Assembly (NCBI RefSeq): GCF_028369065.1 | Contig: NZ_JAQNDA010000005.1 | Coordinates: 1-64,000, forward strand | Origin: Marinobacter sp. SS21 | GTDB lineage: Bacteria; Pseudomonadota; Gammaproteobacteria; Pseudomonadales; Oleiphilaceae | Length of the DNA: 64,000 bases | Direction of reading: 5' to 3' | In this document: piece by piece, positions 26,877 to 36,353 of the stretch | Layout of the letters: every line of letters starts with the position of its first letter | Position numbering within the stretch: position 1 is the first letter of the stretch | The notes under the pieces: generated by a model | What the model was told of the DNA's origin: nothing | What the model saw: the letters and a program-made list of their open reading frames with translations, nothing else | Database searches by the model: none | Position numbers and translations under genes: made by a program

Positions 26877-27170
26877 ATGGCATCAAAGCTAAAGAAACTT
26901 ACCGTCGCCATTTCCGGCGCGGTGTTGCTGATGACACTCATCGGTGCCGAGCCTGTGCCTGTGCAACCGCGACCAAGCGACACGGAGGTTGCACAACCTT
27001 CCCCTGATCCCATCGAGAAACGCGCCCAGCAGCGCCAGCAGCTGGAGCGGCGGTGGCTGCAACAGCGTTCCTGTCAGCGAGAGCAAACGGCGGTGCGGTC
27101 GGGACAGCGACCGAGTCTGTCTGGCGGCTGCATGATCCAGCAGCGACAACAATTCAAGCGCTCGCCGTGA
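26877..27170 (+). CDS. Small secreted Cys-pair protein (CX18C), copy B
   Basis: A 97-residue protein with signal peptide (LTVAISGAVLLMTLIGA), a Pro-rich linker (residues 27-45) and a basic helix (EKRAQQRQQLERRWLQQRS), followed by Cys-X18-Cys. The same Cys spacing and R-x-G-x-R-x-x-L-S pattern are found in the protein at 25842-26138, so the two are probable paralogues. The gene overlaps the next start by one base (GTGATGA), so the two are likely translationally coupled. Function unknown. Confidence 0.6.
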   Translation: MASKLKKLTVAISGAVLLMTLIGAEPVPVQPRPSDTEVAQPSPDPIEKRAQQRQQLERRWLQQRSCQREQTAVRSGQRPSLSGGCMIQQRQQFKRSP

Positions 27171-27373
27171 TGAAGCCGAAGCGGGTTGCAATCATTACCT
27201 GTCCAGTCTGTGGGCATCAAGCCTCCGAGACCATGCCGAAGCATGCCTGCCTGTACTTTTATCCGTGTAGGGGGTGCGGAGTCCTACTCAAACCCAAGCC
27301 GGGCGACTGTTGTGTGTTCTGCTCGTATGGCGACACCCCTTGCCCGCCGCGACAGCTGGCTCAGGGGGACTAA
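27170..27373 (+). CDS. Cys-rich GDCCxFCSYG protein, mer-associated type
   Basis: A 67-residue cytoplasmic protein with ten cysteines. The N-terminal ITCPVCGH looks like a zinc ribbon, and the C-terminal GDCCVFCSYGDTPCPP motif is the hallmark of a small family seen next to mercury-resistance and other metal genes. It probably binds a thiophilic metal; that is inference. It is coupled to the upstream secreted protein by a one-base overlap and followed 4 bp later by the MerF-like gene. Confidence 0.75.
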   Translation: MKPKRVAIITCPVCGHQASETMPKHACLYFYPCRGCGVLLKPKPGDCCVFCSYGDTPCPPRQLAQGD

Positions 27374-27377
27374 GCCT

Positions 27378-27587
27378 ATGACGTCGGGTCGTCGATTGAT
27401 CAGGGTAGGGGCGGTTGGCAGCCTGGTCACCGCGCTATGCTGCTTCACGCCGGTTCTGGTCTGGCTGTTTGGATGGCTCGGCCTTTCGGCCATTCTGGGT
27501 TACCTGGACTACGTGTTGTTGCCGCTGTTGCTGGCTTTTCTGTTGCTCTTGGTCATCGGTGTTGTCCGGTACGGACGAGGCCAATGA
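27378..27587 (+). CDS. MerF-like mercuric ion transporter, lacking C-terminal Cys pair
   Basis: A 69-residue inner-membrane protein with two transmembrane helices. The first carries the MerF signature TALCCFTPV with vicinal cysteines that accept Hg(II); GLSAILGYLDYVLLPLL matches MerF as well. Classical MerF is about 81 residues and has a second Cys pair near its cytoplasmic C-terminus; here the protein stops at VVRYGRGQ without it. merR, merP and merA are not nearby. It may handle Hg(II) or another soft metal with the Cys-rich partner encoded just upstream. Confidence 0.75.
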   Translation: MTSGRRLIRVGAVGSLVTALCCFTPVLVWLFGWLGLSAILGYLDYVLLPLLLAFLLLLVIGVVRYGRGQ

Positions 27588-27645
27588 GCTGAGTGCGGAA
27601 TGGTGAGGAGGGCGGCTCAGTTCAGCTCACCTTTTATCAAGCACT

Positions 27646-27680
27646 AAAAAAGGGCCCACGCTTGCACGAGGGCCCTTTTT
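27646..27680. terminator. Bidirectional intrinsic terminator
   Basis: AAAAAGGGCCC and GGGCCCTTTTT form a perfect stem with runs of A/T on both sides, between the rightward MerF-like gene and the leftward tRNA-Met. It can end transcription from both. Confidence 0.85.
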
Positions 27681-27686
27681 GAATAC

Positions 27687-27763
27687 TGGTAGCAAGGGGC
27701 GGAGTCGAACCGCCGACCCCAGCATTATGAGTGCTGTGCTCTAACCAACTGAGCTACCTTGCC
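27687..27763 (-). tRNA. tRNA-Met (elongator, anticodon CAT)
   Basis: A 77-nt cloverleaf on the minus strand. Anticodon stem CAGCA/TGCTG closes loop CTCATAA (anticodon CAT), the D arm has AGCTCAGTTGGTTAGAGC and the CCA end is encoded. It resembles elongator tRNA-Met of Escherichia coli more than the initiator or the lysidine tRNA-Ile. Confidence 0.92.
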
Positions 27764-27797
27764 AATTCGATGGGGTTACGCCCCAAACGAGGCGCGT

Positions 27798-27826
27798 ATT
27801 TTCAGTATTTGGGCGCTTACTGTCAA
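27798..27826 (-). promoter_or_regulatory. Sigma-70 promoter of tRNA-Met
   Basis: On the minus strand a consensus TTGACA is followed after 17 nt by GAAAAT and a GC-rich discriminator (ACGCGCC). It lies between the ychF stop codon and the tRNA 5' end, so the tRNA has its own stringent-type promoter. Confidence 0.65.
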
Positions 27827-27854
27827 GGGGGAATGCCCGAATTATTCCGAAAAA

Positions 27855-28946
27855 TTACACGTTGAAGCGGAAGTGGATAACGTCACCGTCCTGGACGACG
27901 TAGTCCTTGCCTTCCAGGCGCCATTTGCCGGCTTCTTTGGCGCCGCTTTCACCATTGCAGGCGACGAAGTCGTCGTAGTTCACCACTTCGGCACGGATGA
28001 AGCCACGCTCGAAGTCGGTGTGGATCACGCCCGCAGCCTGGGGTGCGGAGGCGCCGATACGTACGGTCCAGGCACGGACTTCCTTCACGCCGGCGGTGAA
28101 GTAGGTCTGCAGGCCCAGCAGGTTGTAGCCGGCGCGGATGACGCGGTCGAGGCCGGGTTCTTCCATGCCCATTTCTTCCAGGAACATGAGCTTTTCGTCG
28201 TCTTCCAGCTCGGAAATTTCGGCCTCGATCTTGTTGCAGATCGGAACGACCACGGCATTTTCCGACTCGGCAATGGCCCGTACCTGGTCCAGATAGGGGT
28301 TGTTGTCGAAGCCGTCTTCGCTGACGTTGGCGATGTACATGGTGGGCTTGACGGTGAGCAGGCACAGCTCACGAATCAATACCTGTTCCTCGTCGCTGAG
28401 CTCCATGCCTCGCACGGGCTTGCCTTCGTTGAGCACGGGTAGCAGCTTCTCGAATATTTCCAGCTGGGCTTTGGCGGTCTTGTCGCCACTCTTGGCGACG
28501 CGTTGAACCCGCTTGATGGCTTTTTCCACGGTGTCCATGTCGGCCAGCGCCAGTTCGGTGTTGATCACCTCGATGTCTGCCGCAGGGTGCACCTGGTTGG
28601 CGACGTGGATGACGTTGTCGTCTTCGAAGCAGCGCACCACGTGGGCAATGGCGTCGGTCTGACGGATGTTGGCGAGGAACTGGTTGCCCAGGCCTTCACC
28701 CTTGGAGGCGCCGGCGACCAGGCCGGCGATGTCGACGAATTCCATGGAGGTGGGGATGACCCGCCCCGGCTTGACGATCTCCGCCAGTTTGGTGAGGCGC
28801 GGGTCTGGCATCGGCACGACGCCGGCGTTGGGCTCGATGGTGCAGAACGGGAAGTTTTCCGCGCCAATGCCGGCTTTGGTCAGTGCATTGAACAGGGTGG
28901 ATTTGCCGACGTTGGGCAGGCCGACGATGCCGCAGTTAAAGCCCAT
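27855..28946 (-). CDS. ychF: Ribosome-binding ATPase YchF
   Basis: YchF is an Obg-family protein that hydrolyses ATP and binds ribosomes. The 363-residue protein has the P-loop GLPNVGKST (residues 9-17), and instead of the GTP-specificity NKxD it carries a non-canonical Asn-x-x-Glu (NVSE). It has a coiled-coil insertion and a C-terminal TGS domain ending in [13 protein letters not shown]. It follows pth on the same strand, the usual prs-rplY-pth-ychF order. Confidence 0.96.
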   Translation of the reverse strand: MGFNCGIVGLPNVGKSTLFNALTKAGIGAENFPFCTIEPNAGVVPMPDPRLTKLAEIVKPGRVIPTSMEFVDIAGLVAGASKGEGLGNQFLANIRQTDAIAHVVRCFEDDNVIHVANQVHPAADIEVINTELALADMDTVEKAIKRVQRVAKSGDKTAKAQLEIFEKLLPVLNEGKPVRGMELSDEEQVLIRELCLLTVKPTMYIANVSEDGFDNNPYLDQVRAIAESENAVVVPICNKIEAEISELEDDEKLMFLEEMGMEEPGLDRVIRAGYNLLGLQTYFTAGVKEVRAWTVRIGASAPQAAGVIHTDFERGFIRAEVVNYDDFVACNGESGAKEAGKWRLEGKDYVVQDGDVIHFRFNV

Positions 28947-29038
28947 GGATTGCCTCTGCTGATGCTGAAAATTGTGGCCGGATTATACCGGTGAAGCGGG
29001 CAGGGTGCGAGAGGGGCTTTGTGCCCGGGGCGACTTGC

Positions 29039-29629
29039 TTAGGCGTTGGGCTTGTAGCTGTGCAGCCGGTTCATGGCGGCGGCCAGTTTGCCGGTGGCGG
29101 CGTCGGGGAGTACTCGGGTGATTTCGTCGATTACCGCGTCCAGCTGCTCGCTTTCCTGCTTGCCGAAGCGGCCGAGGACATAGCCGGTCACTTTCTTGGC
29201 GTCACCGGGGTGGCCGATGCCCAGGCGAAGGCGGTGGAATTCCTTGCTGCTCAACTGGTTGATGGTGTCGCGCAGGCCGTTATGGCCGCCGTGACCGCCG
29301 CCTTGTTTGAGTTTGGCGGTGCCGGGAGGTAGGTCAAGCTCGTCGTGAGCCACCAGGATCTGTTCGGGCTTGAGCTTGTAGAAATCCGCCAGGGCCTTGA
29401 TGGCCAGTCCGCTTCGATTCATGAAGGTGGTCGGATTCAGGAGGTGCAGGTCGAGACCCTGCCAGTGAATGCGGCTGTAAAAGCCATGAAACTTCTTTTC
29501 CGGACGGAGCGTCTGGCCCGCATGGCGGGCCAGCGCTTCTACGAAGAGGGCGCCGGCGTTGTGGCGAGTGTTCTCATAGTCTGAACCGGGGTTGCCCAGT
29601 CCCACCACCATGACAATCTGTTGCGCCAT
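29039..29629 (-). CDS. pth: Peptidyl-tRNA hydrolase
   Basis: Pth releases peptides from tRNAs dropped by stalled ribosomes. The 196-residue protein has [19 protein letters not shown] with the catalytic His23, [23 protein letters not shown] (catalytic Asp region) and [11 protein letters not shown]. Normal length. The gene lies 22 bp downstream of rplY and 92 bp before ychF. Confidence 0.96.
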   Translation of the reverse strand: MAQQIVMVVGLGNPGSDYENTRHNAGALFVEALARHAGQTLRPEKKFHGFYSRIHWQGLDLHLLNPTTFMNRSGLAIKALADFYKLKPEQILVAHDELDLPPGTAKLKQGGGHGGHNGLRDTINQLSSKEFHRLRLGIGHPGDAKKVTGYVLGRFGKQESEQLDAVIDEITRVLPDAATGKLAAAMNRLHSYKPNA

Positions 29630-29651
29630 GAGCCGTTACCCCGGAGAGGAA

Positions 29652-30284
29652 TTACTCCTCGCCGCCTTCGCCTTCGGCCTCAGCTTCGTCAGCCTTGGCG
29701 CCTTTCGGCTTGTGGATGGCCAGAACCGGCAGGTCGTGGTCTTCACCCTGCAGCAGGGCGGCAACGCGAACGCCTTCCGGCAGTTTCAGGTCGCTCAGGT
29801 GAACCACCTGGTCCATGGCAACGTCAGTGATGTCCACTTCGATGAACTCGGGCAGGTTCTGCGGCAGGCAGATCACTTCCACTTCGTTCAACTGGTGAGA
29901 AACCTTGCCGCCTTCGAGCTTAACGGCCGGTGCGCTTTCTTCGTTGATGAAGTGCAGTGGTACGTTAACGTGGATCTCGTGGTCCTTGTCGACGCGGAGA
30001 AAGTCGGCGTGGAACAGAGTCGGCTTGTACGGGTGACGCTGCAGATCCTTGAGGATCGCGCTCTCGGCCTTGCCGTCCACGTTGATGGTAAGGATGTGAG
30101 AGAAGAACGCTTCGTTCTCGATCGCCTTTGTCATTTCGTTGTGGGAAACGGAAATGGCAATTGCATCCTTGTTGCCGCCGTAAATAACCGCGGGAATCTT
30201 ACCTTCTTCGCGACGCAGGCGGCGGCTCGCACCCTTCCCCTGGTCGTCACGAAGGTTTGCTTCGATCACAAATTCCTGAGACAT
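29652..30284 (-). CDS. rplY: Large ribosomal subunit protein bL25 (CTC form)
   Basis: The 210-residue protein joins the 5S rRNA-binding L25 domain (residues 1-95, DDQGKGASRRLRREEGKIPA) to a C-terminal beta domain as in the CTC/TL5 general stress form, and ends in an acidic Glu/Ala/Gly tail. It sits between prs and pth. A strong hairpin lies upstream, so it probably has its own promoter in the 100 bp before the start. Confidence 0.95.
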   Translation of the reverse strand: MSQEFVIEANLRDDQGKGASRRLRREEGKIPAVIYGGNKDAIAISVSHNEMTKAIENEAFFSHILTINVDGKAESAILKDLQRHPYKPTLFHADFLRVDKDHEIHVNVPLHFINEESAPAVKLEGGKVSHQLNEVEVICLPQNLPEFIEVDITDVAMDQVVHLSDLKLPEGVRVAALLQGEDHDLPVLAIHKPKGAKADEAEAEGEGGEE

Positions 30285-30386
30285 GACTATTACCTCGATC
30301 TACACCCGAGGGGCCCGCGACCAGGCCGGATGTCGGGTGGGTCTGTTAAGAAGCCGGAATCAACAATTTTCCGGCCAGTTAAACAA

Positions 30387-30412
30387 GCCGGGAGTCCATA
30401 AGGACTCCCGGC
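30387..30412 (-). terminator. Terminator after prs
   Basis: GCCGGGAGTCC and GGACTCCCGGC form a perfect 11-bp stem around a tetraloop, followed on the minus strand by TTGTTT. It lies 28 bp after the prs stop codon. Confidence 0.75.
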
Positions 30413-30439
30413 TCGGATTCGTTGGCCTGGCTGGGCCGC

Positions 30440-31384
30440 TTACTCAAACATCTGGCTGATGGATTCTTCGTTACTGACGCGTCGAATCGATTCTGCCAGC
30501 AGTCCAGCCATGCTGAGGGGGCGAATTCTACCACAACTGAGCGCGTTGTCATCCAGCGGGATGGTGTCGCACACCACCAGTTCGTCCAGCGTGGAGTTGC
30601 GGATGTTCTCGATGGCCGGGCCGGACAGCACCGGGTGGGTGATATAGGCCACTACCTTGGCGGCGCCTTGTTCTTTCAGGGCATCGGCGGCCTTGCACAG
30701 GGTGCCGGCGGTATCGACGATGTCATCCACCAGGATGCAGGTCTTGTCCTTGACGTCACCGATGATGTGCATTACCTGGGAGACGTTGGCCTTGGGGCGG
30801 CGTTTGTCGATGATTGCCAGGTCGGCGTCGTCGAGGCGCTTGGCCACGGCGCGGGCGCGAACCACGCCGCCCACGTCCGGGGATACCACCACAAAGTTTT
30901 CGAATTTCTGCTTCTCAATGTCTTCCATCAGCACCGGGGTGGCGTAGATGTTGTCCACCGGGATGTCGAAGAAGCCCTGAATCTGGTCGGCGTGCAGGTC
31001 GACCGTAAGAACCCGGTCAACGCCGATGCTGGAGATCATGTCCGCCACGACTTTCGCGCTGATCGCCACTCGGGTGGAGCGCACCCGGCGATCCTGGCGG
31101 GCGTAGCCGTAGTAGGGAATCACCGCGGTGATGCGGGTGGCTGAAGCCCTGCGCAGTGCATCCGCCATCACGATCAATTCCATCAGGTTGTCGTTGGTGG
31201 GGTTGCAGGTGGGCTGAATGATGAAGACATCGTGCCCGCGAACATTCTCGTTGATCTCAACGGTGGTCTCACCGTCGCTGAATTTGCCCACGGTGGCCTG
31301 TCCCATGGGAATAGCCAGTTTCTTGGCGATGCTCTGGGCGAGTTCCGGATGAGCGTTGCCAGCAAAAATCATCAGTTTGGACAC
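30440..31384 (-). CDS. prs: Ribose-phosphate pyrophosphokinase
   Basis: Prs makes PRPP from ribose 5-phosphate and ATP for nucleotide, His and Trp synthesis. The 314-residue protein has [19 protein letters not shown], the flexible-loop region [16 protein letters not shown], the Mg/PRPP motif [12 protein letters not shown] and [16 protein letters not shown]. Starting at GTG 31384 gives the family length; the long in-frame extension to 31540 runs through the tRNA-Gln gene and is not coding. tRNA-Gln is 58 bp upstream on the same strand. Confidence 0.96.
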   Translation of the reverse strand: MSKLMIFAGNAHPELAQSIAKKLAIPMGQATVGKFSDGETTVEINENVRGHDVFIIQPTCNPTNDNLMELIVMADALRRASATRITAVIPYYGYARQDRRVRSTRVAISAKVVADMISSIGVDRVLTVDLHADQIQGFFDIPVDNIYATPVLMEDIEKQKFENFVVVSPDVGGVVRARAVAKRLDDADLAIIDKRRPKANVSQVMHIIGDVKDKTCILVDDIVDTAGTLCKAADALKEQGAAKVVAYITHPVLSGPAIENIRNSTLDELVVCDTIPLDDNALSCGRIRPLSMAGLLAESIRRVSNEESISQMFE

Positions 31385-31442
31385 GACGGTATCCTTCAGA
31401 GTTTCAGCGTTGGATTCAGAGTCAGGCGTTGAGGGAGAAAGA

Positions 31443-31517
31443 TGGCTGGGGTGGCAGGACTCGAACCTGCGAATGACGGGATCAAAACCCGTTGCCTTAC
31501 CACTTGGCGACACCCCA
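31443..31517 (-). tRNA. tRNA-Gln (anticodon TTG)
   Basis: A 75-nt cloverleaf on the minus strand. Acceptor TGGGGTG pairs with CACCCCA, anticodon stem ACGGG/CCCGT closes loop TTTTGAT (anticodon TTG), and CCA is encoded. It lies between ispE and prs and is probably co-transcribed with them, an arrangement shared with enterics and pseudomonads. Confidence 0.95.
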
Positions 31518-31536
31518 TTATCGAACTTCTTTGGCA

Positions 31537-32421
31537 TCATTTCAGCTCTGCTAGCTTTGAGTGAAGCGGTGATTGATTCACCCCTTTAGCTACGAACCCC
31601 GTGATGCCGGAGGGTTTGCTTTCCCAGATATTCCGGGCTGCGGATTCTGTCGGGAAACGTCCAAAAATGCAAGCCCCGGTTCCGGTTAATCTTGCAGGTC
31701 CGAATTGTGAGAGCCAGTCCAGGCTCTTTTTAACCTCGGGATATAGTCCGCAAACTACATCCTCACAGTCGTTTCGGTACCTCGAGGCGTCTCCCTCAAA
31801 AGCGGGCGCTATTTTGATTCTCGGGGTGTCTCTTGTCAACCCTTGCGCGGAAAAAATCTTTCCGGTGTTGATGTTGCACGCCGGCTTCAGCACCACGAAC
31901 CAGTCTTCCGGCGGTGTGGCCGGGGTCAGAATCTCGCCGACGCCCTCGGCGAAGGCGGCAAAGCCGCGAACGAATACCGGCACATCGGCACCCAAGGACA
32001 GGCCCAGTTGAGCGAGCTCCTCCAGCGGCAGACGAAGCTGCCATAAATGGTTCAGCGCCAGGAGGGTAGTGGCGGCGTCAGAACTGCCGCCGCCCAAGCC
32101 GCCGCCCATGGGCAGAACCTTGTGCAGGTTGATGCGAACGCCTGGCACCGGAGTTGGGCTTCGTTCGGCCAGCAACCGGGCGGCGCGAACAATCAGATTG
32201 TCCTCGTCTGGCACGCCGGCGATGGCGGGCGACAGGCTGATGCCTCCGTCCGGTCTGAGTTGGAAATCCAGCTCATCGCCATAATCGAGGAACTGGAACA
32301 GGGTCTGCAGTTCATGGTAGCCGTCGGAGCGACGGCCATTGATGTGCAGAAACAGGTTGAGCTTGGCGGGGGCGGGGAGTCTCAGGGTCAAGGGGCCGTT
32401 TCCGGTGCGGTGAGTTGCCAT
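31537..32421 (-). CDS. ispE: 4-diphosphocytidyl-2-C-methyl-D-erythritol kinase
   Basis: IspE phosphorylates CDP-methylerythritol in the MEP isoprenoid pathway. The 294-residue GHMP kinase has [17 protein letters not shown] with the catalytic Lys and the ATP loop [17 protein letters not shown] near residue 107. The ATG at 32421 overlaps the end of lolB by 34 bp; an internal TTG (before TLRLPAP) could be the true start, which would remove most of that overlap. Confidence 0.95.
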   Translation of the reverse strand: MATHRTGNGPLTLRLPAPAKLNLFLHINGRRSDGYHELQTLFQFLDYGDELDFQLRPDGGISLSPAIAGVPDEDNLIVRAARLLAERSPTPVPGVRINLHKVLPMGGGLGGGSSDAATTLLALNHLWQLRLPLEELAQLGLSLGADVPVFVRGFAAFAEGVGEILTPATPPEDWFVVLKPACNINTGKIFSAQGLTRDTPRIKIAPAFEGDASRYRNDCEDVVCGLYPEVKKSLDWLSQFGPARLTGTGACIFGRFPTESAARNIWESKPSGITGFVAKGVNQSPLHSKLAELK

Positions 32422-33035
32422 TGGGTAACCGCCAGGCGGACACGTTTTTCACCTTTGATGGCGGTGATGCGGGCCGGCAGTTCGGGTTTGTCGTCCATAA
32501 ATCGCTGCCAGCGGTCGTAGCGAATTTCCCAGCCGCTTTGCTTCAGTAATGCGAGCTTGGCACCGAAGTCGAAATACAGACGGTAGTCGCTGCCGGGGCT
32601 GGGCAGGCCGCGAATCCACCAGCTCAGGTTGTCGATCGGTAACTGCCATCCGGTGGCTGCCGCTACCAGTTCCTCCGGCTCGGTGGATCGGTAGATGGCG
32701 CCATCGGGCAAGCTCAGCTCAATGTAGCCGGGCACTCCCTTGATTTCGGTACGGCCCAGGCCAAGGAACGCGGACGACAGCGAAATCTCGTAGGCGTCGT
32801 TGTGCTGATTCCAATGATTGATCACCGCGCTGCCGCTGTCCGAGGGTTGCCGTACCGCCAGCTTGCCTTGCAGTTGCCAATGCTGAAGGGCCTGGACTTC
32901 CTGCTGGCGCAGGTGCCAGCCCGCCGGTGGCTGGTTGGTCAGGCCGTCCGGCAGCGGCTCCAGCGGGACTGTGGTGCAGGCGGACAGGGACAGGCAGAGC
33001 AGGAGGGTTGGCCAGAAGCGGCCGCAGGCTGTCAT
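32388..33035 (-). CDS. lolB: Outer-membrane lipoprotein LolB
   Basis: LolB accepts lipoproteins from LolA and inserts them into the outer membrane. The 215-residue protein has a lipoprotein signal with lipobox LSAC (Cys20) and a following Thr-Thr, compatible with outer-membrane sorting. WQLQGKLAVRQPSDSGSAVINHW is the typical LolB beta-barrel opening. It overlaps the TPR lipoprotein gene upstream by 4 bp and ispE downstream. Confidence 0.92.
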   Translation of the reverse strand: MTACGRFWPTLLLCLSLSACTTVPLEPLPDGLTNQPPAGWHLRQQEVQALQHWQLQGKLAVRQPSDSGSAVINHWNQHNDAYEISLSSAFLGLGRTEIKGVPGYIELSLPDGAIYRSTEPEELVAAATGWQLPIDNLSWWIRGLPSPGSDYRLYFDFGAKLALLKQSGWEIRYDRWQRFMDDKPELPARITAIKGEKRVRLAVTQWQLTAPETAP

Positions 33036-34774
33036 AGGTCCTGATCTCCGGTCAGTCGCTGAACCGTTTCCAGCAGAATGGGGTGGTCGGGGTTGTCATC
33101 CAGGGCGTCCCGCCAGACGATACGGGCCTGTTCCTGTTCACCGATGCGCCAGAGCAGCTCGCCAAAGTGCGCGGCCACCTCAGGGTCTGGGAGCGTTTCG
33201 TAGGCCTGCTTGAGGTAGGTCAGCGCCGATTCAAACTGATCCTGGCGGAACAGCACCCAGCCCATGCTGTCCAGAATCGCCGGGTTGTTAGGGTCTAAGG
33301 ACAGCGCACGGCCGATCAATTCCTCCGCTTCGCCGAGCCGGTCGGTGCGGGTGGCCAGGATGTAGCCCAGAGCGTTGAGGGCCACTGAGTTGTCGGGGTC
33401 TGCGTCCAGCACCTGGCGCAGATCGGCCTCGGCCTCCTCGGTGCGTTCCATGCCGTCCAGCAGCATGGCGCGGGCGTAGCGGATGCGCACGCTGTCGGGA
33501 AGCTCGGCCAGCGCCTGGTTGGCGGAGTCAAAGGCTTCGTCGGGCAGTACCTGTTCCAATAGCAGATTGATTTCCAGCAGCCAGAAATTTTCCGCTTGCT
33601 GAGGGTTGGCTTCGCGCATCTGGCGAAGGTTGCTCAGCGCACCGTCAATATCCCCGGCCTCGGCCCGCAACACGCTGGCTCGAGACAGGGCGGGAAAGTA
33701 CTGGGGGCCCTTCTCCACCTGTTCGTAGTAACCGATCGCCTGTTGCGGGTCGTTCTCCATATCGGCGATTTTGCCCAGATAGAAGTGGGCCTCATGGGAG
33801 TGGTGGCCCTGTTCAATCAGGCTGATCAAGTCCTGGCGCGCGGTGTCCAGTTCGCCGTTTTCCACCGCCACCAGGGCGTGGGACAGGCGCAGGCCGGGCA
33901 CGGTGGGGAATTGAGTCATCAGCCGGGCGAACTCGTCCTGGGCGGCCTGCATTTCACCTTCGCCCACCAGCATGCGGCCATAGAGGGTGCCCATCTGGCG
34001 GTTGTCCGGGAACTTGCGGGTGTTCTGCAGCAAATGATCCAGGGCGGCGCTCGGCAGGCCGGTCTGATACAGCAGGTCGCCCTTGAGGATGATCGCGGGC
34101 TGGAAATTGGGATGCGCCGCAAGCAGCGGCTCCAGGCGCTCCAGGGCGGTGGCCGGTTGGTTGTTGATCTTCATCAGCAGCGCAATGCTGTACTCAATCT
34201 CGATGTTGTCCTGATGCCGCTCCGCCAGCTGGCGGTAGAGCTCGAGCAGTTCCTGCTGCTTGTCCGGGGACAATTGGGACGCCATGCCGGCGAGGCTGTC
34301 GAAATCGGCATCGCCCCCCAGCTCCAGAATTTGCTCCATGTGTTGCAAGGCGGTGTCCAACTGACTGCGTTTGACCGCCTGGATGGCCAGGACCCGGTGC
34401 GCCTCCAGGCTGTCCGGCTCCACTTCCAGCCACAGTGTGGCCATCTGGAGCTGAGCGTTGTCGCCGTTGAGCGACTGAGCAATGCGCAGGGCCCGGCGAA
34501 TGACGCCCTTGTCCCTGGAGCGCTGGGCGGCTTTGAGGTAGTTCAGCAGGGTCACATCGTAGCGGCCCCGCTGGCCGGCAATCTCGGCGCTGGTCAGCAG
34601 GTAGAGCACTTCCGGGTCGAAGTCGGCGTAGCGAATTTCCTCGACCTTGGCGGTGTTTGCCGGGGAGAGCGGTTTGACAGGTTGGGCAGGCTCCGTGGTG
34701 TCCATCAGGTTTGCGCAGCCGGCAAGTGTCGCGCCGATCAGGCTGGCAAGAAACAACAAGACAGGTTTTTGCAT
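33032..34774 (-). CDS. TPR-repeat lipoprotein
   Basis: A 580-residue protein with lipobox LAGC (Cys20) followed by about a dozen TPR helix pairs (for example GNALGYILATRTDRLGEAEE-like units near residue 480) to the C-terminus. The gene upstream of lolB in pseudomonads and Marinobacter is usually such a TPR lipoprotein; its role is not settled, though a part in envelope biogenesis fits its partner. It is divergent from hemA across 289 bp, which must hold both promoters. Confidence 0.85.
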   Translation of the reverse strand: MQKPVLLFLASLIGATLAGCANLMDTTEPAQPVKPLSPANTAKVEEIRYADFDPEVLYLLTSAEIAGQRGRYDVTLLNYLKAAQRSRDKGVIRRALRIAQSLNGDNAQLQMATLWLEVEPDSLEAHRVLAIQAVKRSQLDTALQHMEQILELGGDADFDSLAGMASQLSPDKQQELLELYRQLAERHQDNIEIEYSIALLMKINNQPATALERLEPLLAAHPNFQPAIILKGDLLYQTGLPSAALDHLLQNTRKFPDNRQMGTLYGRMLVGEGEMQAAQDEFARLMTQFPTVPGLRLSHALVAVENGELDTARQDLISLIEQGHHSHEAHFYLGKIADMENDPQQAIGYYEQVEKGPQYFPALSRASVLRAEAGDIDGALSNLRQMREANPQQAENFWLLEINLLLEQVLPDEAFDSANQALAELPDSVRIRYARAMLLDGMERTEEAEADLRQVLDADPDNSVALNALGYILATRTDRLGEAEELIGRALSLDPNNPAILDSMGWVLFRQDQFESALTYLKQAYETLPDPEVAAHFGELLWRIGEQEQARIVWRDALDDNPDHPILLETVQRLTGDQDL

Positions 34775-35063
34775 GCGGTATCCCGTACTGGTTGGTTCGA
34801 CGCGTCGGGGCGGCGGGAGCCCGGCCCGGCAACGGGCGTCGATATCGAAACCCTATGATGGCATAAGCATTTGATCTTGCCCAACCTGTCCGCATTTCCC
34901 CGGATTGGCGGTGGTGGAACGGCGTTTTGGGTGGCGGGGGGCAAAGTCCGTCTGTAAAATGAGGCCATTATTCGTCCGTCTGCTGCACTCACGGCCCTCC
35001 TGAAACAGGGCGCACGGGAGCTTGCGGGCGTAAATTCTGGCGCAGAGGCAGTCTCACTTCCAC

Positions 35064-36353
35064 ATGGCATTACTTACGCTGGGCATCAACCACCGCACCG
35101 CGCCGCTGGAGCTTCGGGAGCGCATTGCGTTTACCCCGGAGCGGATGGCTGAGGCGTTTGCCGAGCTGCGCGCGGCTTCCGGTGCCAGCGAGGCGGCGAT
35201 CCTGTCCACCTGCAACCGGACGGAACTCTACCTGGCGGGTGACGACGACTGCGCGGCCCTGGTGTTGCGGTGGCTGGCCGGTTTTCATGGTCTGGCGCCC
35301 GGCGAGTTGGAAGACGCCATCTACGTGCATCGGGACAGCGAGGCGGTGCGCCACATGATGCGGGTGGCCTCCGGGCTGGATTCGATGGTGCTGGGCGAGC
35401 CTCAGATTCTTGGTCAGCTGAAAGACGCTTACGCACTGGCGCGGGAGCACGATGCCAGCGGTACCTTCCTGTCCCGCCTGTTCGAGCAGACCTTCTCGGT
35501 GGCCAAGCGGGTGCGCACCCAGACTGCCATCGGTGAGAACCCGGTGTCGGTGGCCTATGCGGCGGTCAGTATGGCCAGCCACATTTTTTCCGATATGTCG
35601 CGGAACAGGGCGCTGCTGATTGGGGCGGGCAAAACCATCGAGCTGGTGGCCCGGCATCTGTCGGAAGCCGGGGTGACGGATTTTCTGGTGGCCAACCGGA
35701 CCCTGGATCGGGCCCAGAACCTGGCCGAGGATCATGGCGGCCGGGGCATCGTGCTGTCGGATATTCCCGACTATCTGCCGGAGGTGGACATCGTGATTGC
35801 CTCCACCGCCAGTCCGCTGCCAATTCTCGGCAAAGGCGCGGTGGAGCGGGCGCTGAAACGGCGCAAGCACCGGCCCTATTTCATGGTCGACATTGCCGTA
35901 CCGCGGGACATCGAGCCGGAAGTGGCGTCGTTGGACGACGTCTACCTTTATACCGTAGACGACCTGCGCCAGGTGATCGAAGAGAATGTGCGGTCGCGGG
36001 AAGGTGCGGCGCGAGAAGCCGAAAACCTGATTCTGGCCGGCGCCCAGGAGTTTCTCAGCCAGTTGCGGGCGCTGGATGCGGTGGCCACCCTCAAACAGTT
36101 CCGTCAACAGGCCGAACGCCAGCGCGACCAGGAAACCGAAAAAGCCCTGCGGGCGCTGCGCAATGGCGGCGACCCGGAGACGGTCATCCGCAGCCTCGGC
36201 CGGGGCCTGACCAACAAACTGCTGCACGAACCTTCGATCCAGGTCCGCAAAGCCAGCGCCGAGGGGCGGGTGGAAGTCACCCATTGGCTCCGAGAACTGC
36301 ATCAGCTGGAAACCCAAGATAACGAGGTTTCCGTCACATCGGAAAAACTATGA
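35064..36353 (+). CDS. hemA: Glutamyl-tRNA reductase
   Basis: HemA reduces Glu-tRNA to glutamate-1-semialdehyde, the first step of C5 haem synthesis. The 429-residue protein has [16 protein letters not shown], the nucleophile Cys50 in [23 protein letters not shown], an NADPH domain ([17 protein letters not shown]) and the C-terminal dimerisation helices. prfA starts within its last four bases (ATGA), so translation is coupled. Confidence 0.97.
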   Translation: MALLTLGINHRTAPLELRERIAFTPERMAEAFAELRAASGASEAAILSTCNRTELYLAGDDDCAALVLRWLAGFHGLAPGELEDAIYVHRDSEAVRHMMRVASGLDSMVLGEPQILGQLKDAYALAREHDASGTFLSRLFEQTFSVAKRVRTQTAIGENPVSVAYAAVSMASHIFSDMSRNRALLIGAGKTIELVARHLSEAGVTDFLVANRTLDRAQNLAEDHGGRGIVLSDIPDYLPEVDIVIASTASPLPILGKGAVERALKRRKHRPYFMVDIAVPRDIEPEVASLDDVYLYTVDDLRQVIEENVRSREGAAREAENLILAGAQEFLSQLRALDAVATLKQFRQQAERQRDQETEKALRALRNGGDPETVIRSLGRGLTNKLLHEPSIQVRKASAEGRVEVTHWLRELHQLETQDNEVSVTSEKL

